Shown: one piece after another, positions 50,001 to 59,948 of the stretch
Layout: every line of letters begins with the position of its first letter
How positions within the stretch are numbered: position 1 is the stretch's first letter
DNA from: Mortierella sp. BCC40632
Lineage: Eukaryota; Mortierellomycota; Mortierellomycetes; Mortierellales; Mortierellaceae
DNA length: 64,000 nt
Reading direction: 5' to 3'
Assembly: GCA_011634665.1 (NCBI GenBank)
Contig: WAEK01000020.1
Span: forward strand, 894,312 to 958,311
Translations under genes and position numbers: made by a program
The notes under the pieces: model-generated
What the model was told of the DNA's origin: nothing
The model's input: only the letters and a program-made list of their open reading frames with translations
The model's database searches: none

Positions 50001-51741
50001 CGAATGAATGTGCTTTTGGAATGAAAAAAAAAGCGAATGGAGACAAGATAGAGTGGAGTCAAGATGGAGTGGAGTCAAGATGGAGTGGAGACAAGCGCAG
50101 TTTTTTCCGATTTCTCTAAAAACGGAGCGAAGGAGAGGGGAGTACCACACAGAGTAATACTTCAACTCCTACGCACTTTTTCTTCTCCGTTGATGTTCAA
50201 CAATCACATACCTCTTTATACATCTCCTCCAACTTTTCGAGTCGTGTACACTCGACAGCTAGAAATCCTTTTCGCCGAAGCTATTGTCGTGGCAGTCGCC
50301 GCCAGCTGCGCTGCTGGTATTGATCCTTCTCCCCTGGTTCCCATCGTCAATGGTGTATCTCAGCTGTTGGAGGAAACGCTCATAGCCAGATGTCTCGAAC
50401 AGCTGTGAAATGAAGAATGGGGTTGCTGGAGAAGCAAGGGCTTCTAGAAACTGGCTTGAAGTGGATAACTCAGAGAGAGATGGAGAATATCGCGCAGGGA
50501 CAATGCGAGAGTGAAAGGAGATGGGCCTCTAACGGGGTGGCCTGGTATCAATGTTCTTGAGAGTGAGCTGATAAAGTGTATCGAAAATAGTAGAAAGAGA
50601 AAATGTGAGAACATGAGAAGAAAACAAAGAGATCAAGCGAAAGGCTCTCCAAGAATATTATGTTTGCAATGAGTGGATAGCAAAGATAAGACGAAAAAAA
50701 CTATTTTATCTTTGACAAAATCTGCTTTTTTTGACAAAACGAATGGCTGAGAATGCTATTTTCTATCTTTGCCATTTTGACCACCACTCCTGCTGCAAAG
50801 GTCCCTCTAGTACAGGAACCCTCATGTGTTCTGCGCTCTAATCTTTGAGAAGCTCGCTCCCTTGGGCTGCTGTCTCACGGGGATCTTGGGAGGTCAGAGT
50901 GAGATATCTTTCTTCCACTAACCCGATGCTTCGCCTTTTCCTTCTTTGAAGTTTGGATTGCCAGAGCCTTGTCCTCGCCCTTGATCTCCCCTTACACGTC
51001 TGGTCCTTTACTCACTCTTACTCCATCCTCCCTTGTCACTCTATCCATTCTCTGTCTCATTCCGAGTCAATCCAGTCATCCTTCCTTTTCTTCATCACTC
51101 ACTCTGGTTATGCTTGATTACGCTGCCTAATTGAGGTTAGATGGACAGCACACACCCAAGAAAAAGAGTTCATATACCAGCCTAACGCGTTCGCCAAATC
51201 TCCTTCTCGAAGGAGAGAAAGAGCCGACATCGAAGGATCAACAAGCAACGTCGCTTTGAGAGCTTGACTGCCGCAAGCCAGTTAATGATCCTTGTAGTGT
51301 GAAATATTCTCGCCTCTTACACAAAAACACTGCCGAGTTCTCCTATGAACTCGTCATAGTGTCACCCAAAAGACTCATTCCTGAGCTTTTCGACAAGAAA
51401 AAAAAAACTGACCACAAACTACGGCTGCATTTTGCCATGCACTTCGTTTTCTCCTCCATTTTATATCTTTGACAGTCGACCTCTTTTTTTTTTCTCTCTG
51501 AGACTTTTCTTTCTGTATCCCCTTGCGACCTAGTCTCGACTACCGTCTTGGCGTTATTGTCTCGGCTATGGTATTATCCTTTACTTCTGTATCACAACTC
51601 TGGGCGAAAGGTCTAGGGATGACATGGTTTCAGCTGCACGCGCATGGTCTTGATCATGGAGATTGACATCATGTTAGAGAGCGCTCGGTTGGGCTGTGCT
51701 AAGGCGTTCTTGGGGTTCAGAGAGCATAATACGTTGGCTGC
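50001..51741. other. 1.7-kb intergenic region
   Basis: No gene is supported. Its left end is the promoter of the F-box gene, with a 16-bp tandem repeat at 50041-50095. A 71-codon frame starting at 50192 is the only non-repetitive open frame and has no recognisable features. Few homopolymers occur here compared with the left part of the window, so base composition differs from the 1-46 kb flanks. Confidence 0.45.
50041..50095. repeat. 16-bp tandem repeat, about 3.4 units
   Basis: Units are variants of AGTCAAGATGGAGTGG, repeated three times and followed by a partial unit. It lies just upstream of the F-box gene start. Confidence 0.85.
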
Positions 51742-53523
51742 TTACCAGTTGTGACATAGGATACTATGCCCTTTAGTCTTAAGTATATCGTCACCACAAT
51801 GTCTGCATGTAGCAAACTTGCGTGCTGCTGCGGACATGATTCTACATGGGGTCGCATTGGTGTAACACTCGTACTCGATTCCATTGTTGGCGTAGATCGT
51901 CCCGCCCCAAAGATTACCCAGGTACACACCAATCGACCCAATATGGGCGGTCGAGCGCACTACCACTCCCTTTGCTTCGCACCGCTTGCACTTTTTCACG
52001 GGGAATACCTCACCCTCCGTAGCGTGCACCACTGGCGTTCGGTTGCGTTCAGTCATACTGTTGAACCAAGCGACGCTTGCCTGAATAATAGGATAGCAGA
52101 GCCACTTTTCGGTTTCTGGTCCTGCATATGACATTGATGATATCGACAACTCCCACACGCCTTCGGTCGCCCGCATTTTCACATACTGATCCTTGCTTGT
52201 GGGCCGAACTCTCATGCCACGCCGTAATCGTAATGCCACCGTTCTACTGAGTATGTCCCTCAAAGAGATGTCACGAGGTGAATCTCCCAGTCGTGCTAAT
52301 TTCTCGCCTGTCCTGAATACGTTATCGACAACTTGGGGGTCGATAGGTGTAGTCCGTTCACGCAACACTCCCATCACTGCCCCCACGAATGACATCTCCC
52401 GCACCTCGTCATTTACTCTCAAACCTGCGCGCCATTGTGCCGTGAACAATTGCGCCCAAATGCCCATTCTTTGTAGCACGTCAGCCCTCTCGTCTTCGGA
52501 CACACTTCCGATATTATCGCAGTATGTGTTGACGATTTTCCGTACCCGGGCCGCAAAATGTGGTGTAGTGACCTCATTCAAATTAAGCCCGTAAACTCGT
52601 GTCGTACTGCCTTGTACATGCGGACGCCAAAGACACACATTTGCCGCAACGCGATCGACTATCTCCATCCCAATTTGCCCAACACCTGCATAAAACAACG
52701 CCGTTCGAAGACTCTGCACTACGTTTAGACATTCCGTAAATGATACGCCCTCGTGCGTCCACTGCCTGTGACATTCGCCCTTATTGTAGAGAGGTGAAGC
52801 ATAGGCCATCATGAAGTGCGCCCCAGCAGCGCGGAACATTGCTGCATTCAGCGTATCACAACATCGGTTTGGCACCATTGCATCACTACAAGTGAGAAGT
52901 AACATGTTGGCGACAGTCACCATTGCTTTGCTCAACTGCTGATTGTCTGCCCAGATTTCATGCACTTGCTTCTCGCCGTCGCGTATACACTTGCAACCAC
53001 AGTGCATCAAACACGAAGAAAACTCCGCCACACGGACGTAATCCTGTGAACAGCACGGATTGCCGCATATGCCTTTGAAGGCTCCATACTTGTACGCTCT
53101 ATAGATGCATTGGGCCAAGTCATTGCGTTCCGCAGCCATAGCACTCGTCTCGTCCCAAAACGGATCTTGCTTGCATGCCACAAAATCTTTGACTCCCTGT
53201 TTCCACGGCTCATCACTGTCACACATAAGTTCAAGCTCCCTACACTGTTCCGCAGAGTCACCAACTGTGTCGTCTATTTGCCTACAGCGCTCATACATGT
53301 CGTACGCTGTCTCGTTTTCGCCTAGCAGCCACTTAGTCCATGTTACTCCGTAGCTCTCATGCAAGGGTTCGCACCCCCCACACTCATTCAGGTCAACAAA
53401 CATATCGGCTGTAATTGGTCCATCCTTTAACCACGGCACGTGGAGCTCTGCGTCTTTGTGATTGTCGCTGCACAGTTCGTATAGCACAGGCTTCTGTACG
53501 TCATCTTTGTCTATCACTGTCAT
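51742..53523 (-). CDS. Cysteine-rich protein with uninterrupted coding region, 593 aa, unknown family
   Basis: One uninterrupted frame of 594 codons starts at ATG 53523 (MTVIDKDDVQ). The frame extends upstream but only through non-ATG codons, and a probable 5' UTR intron (donor GTAAGT at 53658, acceptor at 53531) ends eight bases before the ATG. About 30 cysteines are spread along the protein, many in pairs: NECGGC, GNPCCS, HCGCKC, NRCCDT. The C-terminus has KKCKRCE and CRHCGDDILKTKGHSILCHNW, which look like one or two zinc-binding modules. There is no signal peptide or membrane helix, so the cysteines are more likely metal ligands than disulfides. Codon use is less C-biased than in housekeeping genes nearby. 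I do not recognise the family. It lies between a damaged F-box gene and the inverted duplication, which suggests accessory or transferred DNA. Confidence 0.75.
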   Translation of the reverse strand: MTVIDKDDVQKPVLYELCSDNHKDAELHVPWLKDGPITADMFVDLNECGGCEPLHESYGVTWTKWLLGENETAYDMYERCRQIDDTVGDSAEQCRELELMCDSDEPWKQGVKDFVACKQDPFWDETSAMAAERNDLAQCIYRAYKYGAFKGICGNPCCSQDYVRVAEFSSCLMHCGCKCIRDGEKQVHEIWADNQQLSKAMVTVANMLLLTCSDAMVPNRCCDTLNAAMFRAAGAHFMMAYASPLYNKGECHRQWTHEGVSFTECLNVVQSLRTALFYAGVGQIGMEIVDRVAANVCLWRPHVQGSTTRVYGLNLNEVTTPHFAARVRKIVNTYCDNIGSVSEDERADVLQRMGIWAQLFTAQWRAGLRVNDEVREMSFVGAVMGVLRERTTPIDPQVVDNVFRTGEKLARLGDSPRDISLRDILSRTVALRLRRGMRVRPTSKDQYVKMRATEGVWELSISSMSYAGPETEKWLCYPIIQASVAWFNSMTERNRTPVVHATEGEVFPVKKCKRCEAKGVVVRSTAHIGSIGVYLGNLWGGTIYANNGIEYECYTNATPCRIMSAAARKFATCRHCGDDILKTKGHSILCHNW

Positions 53524-53530
53524 CCTCACA

Positions 53531-53658
53531 CTATTCAATAGGATTGACGAAGCTAACAAAGGAACAGGAAGGGAATAGAATAAAGGATAAACAAAGAGGA
53601 CAAAGGATATGCAAGGGAACAAACCAATTCTGAACACAGAGGCCAGGCTGGAACTTAC
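53531..53658 (-). other. Probable 5' UTR intron of the cysteine-rich gene
   Basis: A GTAAGT donor at 53658-53653 and a TAG acceptor at 53533-53531 bound a 128-base interval directly upstream of the ATG. Removing it also removes the hydrophobic non-ATG N-terminal extension of the open frame. Confidence 0.5.
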
Positions 53659-53788
53659 GACTTGAAGACGAAGTATGATCGAGACAAAAGTCAATGAAAG
53701 TGGTTTGATTTTTTTTTACAGAGAATGAAAATCAATGAATAGGAGAAGACTGGATAAGGGTTCTTGAGCCAAGAGACAGAAACACGCG

Positions 53789-53796
53789 CTATTTAT
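53789..53796 (-). promoter_or_regulatory. TATA-like box of the cysteine-rich gene
   Basis: ATAAATAG on the minus strand lies about 270 bases before the ATG and 130 bases before the proposed 5' UTR donor. Confidence 0.4.
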
Positions 53797-53879
53797 GCTA
53801 ATAGAGAAGGGCTCTCTGGTGAGATTCAAGATGCATCTAGGCTCTGCAATCGATTGTAGAAACAAAATCAATACCAAGG

Positions 53880-53938
53880 AACAACTTCAGGGGACAACTT
53901 CAGGGACAACTTCAGGGACAACTTCAGGGGACAACATT
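53880..53938. repeat. 13-14-bp minisatellite, four units
   Basis: Four copies of ACAACTTCAGGG(G)A(C) run head to tail. Units differ only in having three or four G, as expected from slippage. Confidence 0.85.
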
Positions 53939-55526
53939 CGCGAAACCATGCCGGAAGATTCCACCAATGAGCTGCATCGAAAGACCACAGGGGACAGAAC
54001 AAAGAAAATACGTAGGGGTGGGCAGAGAAAAGATCAGAGCTAACGTACTAACTTTAACATTTTCTGAGGCCATTTTCATGACTGGAGCAGCTTGCACAGG
54101 CCTTTGTCTTGGCTGTCACTATTTTTTTGGACTGACGAAGCAAGGTCATTCAAGCGGAATGGTTCAACCATTCATACTGGGTAAGCCCGTCAATCAAACG
54201 GACAGGTTTACCTAAAAAAAAAATCGGCCTGTGCATCTAGCGTAGGCAATTTACTGACTTCTTTTTCTTATATCACCCGTCTGGCTTATTCAAAATATTG
54301 CCCCAGGGTCTTTCAAGCCCTTCTGTCGGTTTGTCTCCATAAATGCTTGCACTTTGTTTTCGTTAAAATAGCGACAACAATAACAACAACGACAACAACG
54401 AACCCCCCTGATCCTTTGCGTTCCTTTGCGATAACCTCACGATCACCCCCTCCCCAGATCTTTTTTAGATTTCCTATTTTTTTTCTTTTCTTTCCGCGTC
54501 CCTTGGATCCTCTGTTATTTTTCTCTCTATTCCCTATATATTTGGGGGCCTCTCCTTTTTTCGCGTCTCTTGGTCCTTTGCCTTTCCTTTCCATGTCCCT
54601 CTCTACTCATTGGTACTCTTGGGGTTGGACAAAGTTGATCCCAAGTGGGGGGAAGGGTAAGAATGAGTGGTATGTGTTGTGTGCAGATTTATCAACAACC
54701 AAGATCTAGAACCAACTCTGTTAAATCCTCTGAATCAAAAGAAAGAAAAGAAAAGAAAAAAAACAGATCGAGGTTCTTACTACCTCTCTAGAAAAGTGAA
54801 AAAGACCAAGAGGAGCCCTTCCACCTGTGAACAGCACTTGCTCCTTTAGGTTGAAGGCATTTTCAGGGCTGGGGTTCCCAGAGTTCCCGAGAAAGACTGG
54901 GTTCCTCATCTTATGGCGGTTTAGATTCGGGTCAGGTAATTGCTACTGACCCCGTGCACTGGGACATCTACTGATGTTTTCTCCATGAGTAGGAGTAAAC
55001 TTTCCATCCTCAATACTAGAGTCCTGACCAAAAATTGTTGTCGCAAAATGTAGGACTATGCCTATAAAAGACGGCTTTCAACTCATCTTCTTAGCTGGAA
55101 CAATGGCTGGCTATGCTTCTCGCCTCTCACCACTCAGAGAATAACTCTGAATACCTTGTCCATGATTCGAAATACCTAAATGAGAATTGTACATAGCTCT
55201 TATGATTTTCGCCAACCACTGTACAACTCTACGAGCTGTTCTTCATCATGCCTGGATATCAGAAGAGAGACTCCTTCAAGTGTGCAAGTTGCAAGAAATA
55301 GATAAAAAGGAGACTGTACTCCCCCTAGTCTTCCTTCTATCTGTCAGTGATTGGGAAAAAGAGGAAGGGTCTTGATTGCTTATCTTACTCGTTGGTGAGT
55401 ACTGATACAATGTTCCTCCAATATACATCCAGTAACCATCCAACCATCCAGCCATCCAACCACTTAACCCCTATCCTTTACTAAACACACTCCAAGAAGA
55501 ACAACAACAATCTCAATCCAAATTAC

Positions 55527-55950
55527 TTGAGCAGTGCTAATGGCCAAGAACCTATCGACAATCTTCAAAGGCACAGTCTCTCTTAATCTTGAAGGATAAC
55601 CTTGGCCAGGATGAGGAAAGTCATTCAGCACCTCCAAGAGCGGGAGCACATAGTAGACAAGTCGCGAGTCCTTGGTATCATTCGAGAGATTCATCCAATA
55701 GCCTTCACGAACCAACCAATCATCCGACTGTCTCTGCAGCATCCAAACTATGAAAAATCATCGGAGAGTAGTCAGTCCTCATCCATTGTACACCTATCAT
55801 CCAATCCACAAGAATAACAGCTTCTTATCTTGACACCGCCAATCATTCAAGGAGCATCACCTTGGAAATACTCGTCTCTCGGATCAAAAGAGAAAGCAAT
55901 GTGGAGTGTCAAGTAGTAGCCGAAATTGACAATGTGACGTCTCTGGATGT
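55527..55950 (-). CDS. Two exons of an unrecognised gene (left-arm copy)
   Basis: Two phase-matched exons can be read: 55950-55861 and 55747-55527. The first gives DIQRRHIVNFGYYLTLHIAF and SFDPRDEYFQ, ending at a G|GTGATG donor. The second begins VWMLQRQSDDWLVREGYW and runs through LEVLNDFPHPGQGY and VDRFLAIST to a CAA|GTAATT donor. The frame stays open in both arm copies despite base changes, which argues for past coding selection. The beginning and end of the gene are not found, because the following intron reaches the duplication edge. No family is recognised. Confidence 0.4.
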
Positions 55951-56313
55951 CTGTGGAGGACTCTCATTCAAACACAGAACTTTAACCTCATCCTGAGAAT
56001 CTGAGATCGAATTGAGGGAGCAAACAACATGGTCTCGGAAGACTAGAGACGGCTCATTAAAAGTAGTAGAGATAGAGTGTAGAGCGGACCTATGGATACC
56101 AGGACATACATGACAAGTAGTAGTAGCTGTCTCTACTCTTTGAACAAACAATCAAGGAGACGACAACCGAAACACAACAACGAAAGTCAAGAGAAATCAC
56201 ACTTGAAGAATCAATAGATGCAAGGTATGGTTTATTACAGAGTAGGAGGGTGGTCTTCGAGTGGTAGCTTCAGGCTACAGATGCATGGGAACACATTAAC
56301 TCGTTTTCTGGGT

Positions 56314-56889
56314 TTATGCTGCCACACTGAACTTGATCACCTGGAGAATAGGGCATGCTCTCTCCCACACCTTGTTGGCAAAGAAGAACTCGCATGTTCC
56401 CAAGTACGAGTCAAAGCAGAAAGATCCATCCTGGTGGCAGAGCTTGGGGAATCTGTCGACAGCATCAATCGTAGGAGCCTCAGAATACACAACAGCACGA
56501 GCTGTTCCCCAAGCAGAGTTGACATAACCACCGAACCGGAATCCATAGACTGTTCCTCCAACTCCTCCACCGTTGCCACCGATACTGATACTGACGCTGC
56601 GGTTGTCGGTACGAATGAACAGGTTGGTACCAAACTCGTGCTTGGAGTTGTTTGTGTTGGATCGAGACTTCACCTTGGTACAGGTGTACTCAGTGGCACC
56701 GTCCGACAAAGGAGTGACCTTGGTGGTACCAGGAACACATCCCTTGAAGTAGAAGGCTTCAATGGCCTCATCCATCGAGGCATAAGACAGACCAGCAGGG
56801 TCGACGACAGCGGCAGGAGCAGGAGCAGGAGCAGCAGTGGCCGACAACAAGGCCATGGCAAGAACAGGGAGAGTCAAAAAGAACTTCAT
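56314..56889 (-). CDS. Secreted six-cysteine protein, copy 1 (intact), 191 aa
   Basis: This is a small secreted protein of unknown function. The start MKFFLTLPVLAMALLSATAA is a textbook signal peptide with an AxA site, followed by a short Ala/Pro spacer. The mature part of about 170 residues has six cysteines: one in FKGC, one in EYTC, and four near the C-terminus in LCHQDGSFCF, GTCEFFF and ERAC, enough for three disulfides. A Gly-rich SIGGNGGGVGG turn precedes VYGFRFGGYVNSAWG, suggesting a beta-rich fold. A 152-base intron in the 5' UTR (57051-56900) and a TATAAAAA box are shared by all three family copies. It is divergently arranged with copy 2. Possible roles are host or microbe interaction or wall function; none is demonstrated. 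Confidence 0.85.
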   Translation of the reverse strand: MKFFLTLPVLAMALLSATAAPAPAPAAVVDPAGLSYASMDEAIEAFYFKGCVPGTTKVTPLSDGATEYTCTKVKSRSNTNNSKHEFGTNLFIRTDNRSVSISIGGNGGGVGGTVYGFRFGGYVNSAWGTARAVVYSEAPTIDAVDRFPKLCHQDGSFCFDSYLGTCEFFFANKVWERACPILQVIKFSVAA

Positions 56890-56899
56890 GATGTGATTT

Positions 56900-57051
56900 C
56901 TATTGAGAGATATGAAGAAAAGCAGAAAGGAAGATCAATCGTGTTAATGGTTGTTTGTTCCAGGTCAAAAAAGATCAAAAAAGCACTAGATGAGAGAGGA
57001 GGAAACAGAGACTTCAGTGCAAAGAACAAGAAGAGCAAGAAGGGTTGTTAC
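56900..57051 (-). other. 5' UTR intron of secreted-protein copy 1
   Basis: CAAG|GTAACA donor and CAATAG|AAATCAC acceptor ten bases before the ATG. The same intron can be placed at 58415-58570 in copy 2 and 63523-63414 in copy 3. Confidence 0.65.
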
Positions 57052-57162
57052 CTTGAAGAGTTGGACAGGGGCGGGTCTGTATGTGAGTGAGTGAGTGTTG
57101 GGACCTTGACGAGGCAGACGATGTGTTGTGAAGTGGTGAGGAGAGGGAAGGACCAATGTTCG

Positions 57163-57170
57163 TTTTTATA
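57163..57170 (-). promoter_or_regulatory. TATA box, secreted-protein copy 1
   Basis: TATAAAAA on the minus strand, about 120 bases upstream of the UTR-intron donor, within the conserved CAGGTATAAAAACGAAC context shared with copy 2. Confidence 0.65.
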
Positions 57171-57329
57171 CCTGAGAGAGACAGAGTGGGATAGTTACTG
57201 AAGTCCAGGCATGTCTTTTGTGTCTTGTTGCTTGATTGTCTCTTTGACAAGCAACATAATCCCAGAGACACTAACCGTGAGCTCGCATCTCCATGGTGCC
57301 TAGGGGTCGACTCCCTGGACCAACCCCTG

Positions 57330-57400
57330 GGCCAACCCTAGGAATCGAAACTCAGGACCATAGTTAGCCCGCAACGCTGACCGATTGGGTAGAGCTGCAG
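57330..57400 (-). other. tRNA-like (degenerate) element
   Basis: Read on the minus strand, AGCTCTACCCAATCGGTCAG resembles a tRNA D-arm/A box and, about 35 bases later, CCTGAGTTTCGATTCCTAGG resembles a T-arm/B box. The acceptor stem does not pair, so this is not a functional tRNA. It may be a tRNA pseudogene or part of a tRNA-derived SINE. The inner edge of the inverted duplication falls inside it. Confidence 0.3.
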
Positions 57401-58096
57401 TCGTGCAGACGGGGAGACGGGATAGGATAACGAAGATGGGACGGGAAGTGCACTTCAACAACGGGCTCTGCCTGAACCTAGATGGACCACCCTCAAAATT
57501 ATTTTAACCGTGGCACCTTCTTTTGCCAGTTCAACTGTAGCGCACGCTTCCATAGCAAATAGACAGCTCTCTTGGTTACACTCAGAATAGTGTTCAACAC
57601 CCAAAGATGCTGTTGGCCGTGTGAAACCTCCAACGGTCCACTTACAACCGTTGCGCAGAGTGTGTTTCCCACTCTTTCCACTCTGGCTTGTGCAGCCGCT
57701 GACTACTGCTGTGTCGCTGGATTGTTTTCCTTGTGGCAGGGCAGGCTCCCGGATATGTTTCGTGCAACCTTTTAAAATGGCTTTAACCTATCAAAGAGCT
57801 GGGGTCTGGTGCACGCTGCCAGGTATGCAGAAGCCAGCCGAATTTCCGTTTTGCCAGCATTACTTATGCGAGAGTTCTTCTTTCCCACCAAGGTACCGTG
57901 TGTATGGCCACACACTATTCTAGGTCGAAGTGTAGATGCGAGTTTAATTCGTCTAGAGACTCTGTATGCAGACTCGAACATTCTCAATCTTGTCCGTTGA
58001 ACTTTTTATTTTTTTGTTAGCACACATTCCTCTCTTTAGAAGGCATAGAGCATTCCTTGTGTCCCCCTGTCCAGTCTGTTGGGAACACACTCTGTC
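57377..58096. other. Spacer between the inverted arms
   Basis: A 720-base non-repeated stretch without supported genes. Its left end, GAAGTGCACTTC to CCACCCTCA (about 57445-57495), resembles the last 60 bases of the window (63940-64000), upstream of the third secreted-protein gene. This suggests the left arm keeps the ancestral upstream flank and the right arm lost it. Confidence 0.5.
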
Positions 58097-58290
58097 CGTT
58101 GCGGGCTAACTATGGTCCTGGGTCTCGATTCCTAGGGGTTGTTCCCTGGGAGTTGAACCAGGTACAATGGAGATGCGAGCTCACGGTTAGTGTCTCTGGG
58201 ATTATGTTGCTTGTCAAAGAGACAATCAAGCAACAAGACACAAAAGACATGCCTGGACTTCAGTAACTATCCCACTCTGTCTCTCTCAGG

Positions 58291-58298
58291 TATAAAAA
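58291..58298 (+). promoter_or_regulatory. TATA box, secreted-protein copy 2
   Basis: TATAAAAA in the same sequence context as copy 1, upstream of the conserved 5' UTR intron. Confidence 0.65.
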
Positions 58299-58580
58299 CG
58301 AACATTGGTCCTTCCCTCTCCTCACCACTTCACAACACATCGTCTGCCTCGTCAAGGTCCCAACACTCACTCACTCACATACAGACAGACCCCCCCCTGT
58401 CCAACTCTTTCAAGGTAACAACCCTTCTTCTTTTTCTTTTGTTTTTTGCACTGAAGTCTCTGTTTCCTCCTCTCTCATCTAGTGCTTTTTTGATCTTTTT
58501 GACCTGGAACAAACAACCATTAACACGATTGATCTTTCCTTTCTGCTTTTTTCTTCATATCTCTCAATAGAAATCACATC

Positions 58581-59157
58581 ATGAAGTTCTTTTTTGACTC
58601 TCCCTGTTCTTGCCATGGCCTTGTTGTCGGCCACTGCTGCTCCTGCTCCTGCTCCTGCCGCTGTCGTCGACCCTGCTGGTCTGTCTTATGCCTCGATGGA
58701 TGAGGCCATTGAAGCCTTCTACTTCAAGGGATGTGTTCCTGGTACCACCAAGGTCACTCCTTTGTCGGACGGTGCCACTGAGTACACCTGTACCAAGGTG
58801 AAGTCTCGATCCAACACAAACAACTCCAAGCACGAGTTTGGTACCAACCTGTTCATTCGTACCGACAACCGCAGCGTCAGTATCAGTATCGGTGGCAACG
58901 GTGGAGGAGTTGGAGGAACAGTCTATGGATTCCGGTTCGGTGGTTATGTCAACTCTGCTTGGGGAACAGCTCGTGCTGTTGTGTATTCTGAGGCTCCTAC
59001 GATTGATGCTGTCGACAGATTCCCCAAGCTCTGCCACCAGGATGGATCTTTCTGCTTTGACTCGTACTTGGGAACATGCGAGTTCTTCTTTGCCAACAAG
59101 GTGTGGGAGAGAGCATGCCCTATTCTCCAGGTGATCAAGTTCAGTGTGGCAGCATAA
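58581..59157 (+). pseudogene. Secreted six-cysteine protein, copy 2 (frameshifted)
   Basis: This copy matches copy 1 almost base for base, including the UTR intron (58415-58570) and the stop at 59155-59157. The start region has six T after ATGAAGTTC where copy 1 has five. The extra base shifts the frame within the signal peptide, and translation from ATG 58581 ends after about 40 codons. The original frame is otherwise completely open to the natural end. It is a very recent pseudogene, a polymorphic allele, or a sequencing error in a T run. All six cysteine codons are retained. Confidence 0.75.
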
Positions 59158-59524
59158 AACCAGAAAATGAGTTGATGTGTTCCCATGCATCTGTAGCCTG
59201 AAACTGCCATCCACTCGAAGACCACCCTCCTACTCTGTAATAAACCATACCTTGCATCTATTGATTCTTCAAGTGTGATTTCTCTTGACTTTCGTTGTTG
59301 TGTTTCGGTTGTCTTCTCCTTGATTGTTTGTTCAAAGAGTAGAGACAGCTGCTAGTACTTGTCATGTATGTCCTGGTATCCATAGGTCCGCTCTACACTC
59401 TATCTCTACTACTTTTAATGAGCCGTCTCTAGTCTTCCGAGACCATGTTGTTTGCTCCCTCAATTCGATCTCAGATTCTCAGGATGAGGTTAAAGTTCTG
59501 TGTTTGAATGAGAGTCCTCCACAG

Positions 59525-59948
59525 ACATCCAGAGACGTCACATTGTCAATTTCGGCTACTACTTGACACTCCACATTGCTTTCTCTTTTGATCCGAGAGA
59601 CGAGTATTTCCAAGGTGATGCTCCTTGAATGATTGGCGGTGTCAAGATAAGAAGCTGTTATTCTTGTGGATTGGATGAGAGGTGTACAATGGATGAGGAC
59701 TGACTACTCTCTGATGATTTTTCATAGTTTGGATGCTGCAGAGACAGTCGGATGATTGGTTGGTTCGTGAAGGCTATTGGATGAATCTCTCGAATGATAC
59801 CAAGGACTCGCGACTTGTCTACTATGTGTTCCCGCTCTTGGAGGTGCTGAATGACTTTCCTCATCCTGGCCAAGGTTATTCTTCAAGATTAAGGGAGACT
59901 GTGTCTTTGAAGATTGTCGATAGGTTCTTGGCCATTAGCACTGCTCAA
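59525..59948 (+). CDS. Two exons of an unrecognised gene (right-arm copy)
   Basis: The same two exons as in the left arm, at 59525-59614 and 59728-59948, with both splice sites conserved. The frame remains open; amino acid changes relative to the left copy are few and mostly in the second exon (VLP to VFP, YPSR to YSSR, TVPL to TVSL). The donor at 59949 faces the truncated F-box gene 30 bases further on, so a fused transcript with the following frame is conceivable. Confidence 0.4.

Larger units (their letters stand above)
53524..55503. other. 2-kb region with no recognised coding sequence
   Basis: Apart from the promoter and leader of the cysteine-rich gene, I see no coding sequence. It holds a minisatellite at about 53880-53938, ACA/ACG trinucleotides near 54369-54405, and CCATCCAACC repeats at about 55433-55463 next to the outer end of the left inverted arm. 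Confidence 0.5.
55504..57376 (-). repeat. Left arm of a 1.87-kb inverted duplication
   Basis: This arm is the reverse complement of 58097-59971. Matching landmarks include the CAACAACAATCTCAATCC outer edge, both exons of the unknown gene, the whole secreted-protein gene with its UTR intron and TATA box, and the GTTAGCCCGCAACG inner edge. Differences are scattered substitutions, a one-base indel in the coding start, and a short divergent patch near the inner edge (57290-57340), so the two arms are real separate copies of recent origin. Confidence 0.9.

Noticed and set aside
50192..50408. 71-codon frame starting MFNNHIPLYTS
   Set aside because: Not repetitive but no recognisable features, and it lies in the promoter region of the F-box gene; too weak to call.
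53524..53694. Hydrophobic N-terminal extension of the cysteine-rich protein as a signal anchor
   Set aside because: No ATG in the extension and it coincides with a good 5' UTR intron.
56218..57090. 290-codon plus-strand frame opposite secreted copy 1, and similar ones opposite copies 2 and 3
   Set aside because: Antisense shadows of the biased codons of the secreted-protein genes; they recur only because the genes do.
58594..59157. Secreted copy 2 as an intact gene starting at 58594
   Set aside because: That position is TTG, not ATG; it would omit the first four residues of the signal peptide. The true ATG at 58581 is out of frame.
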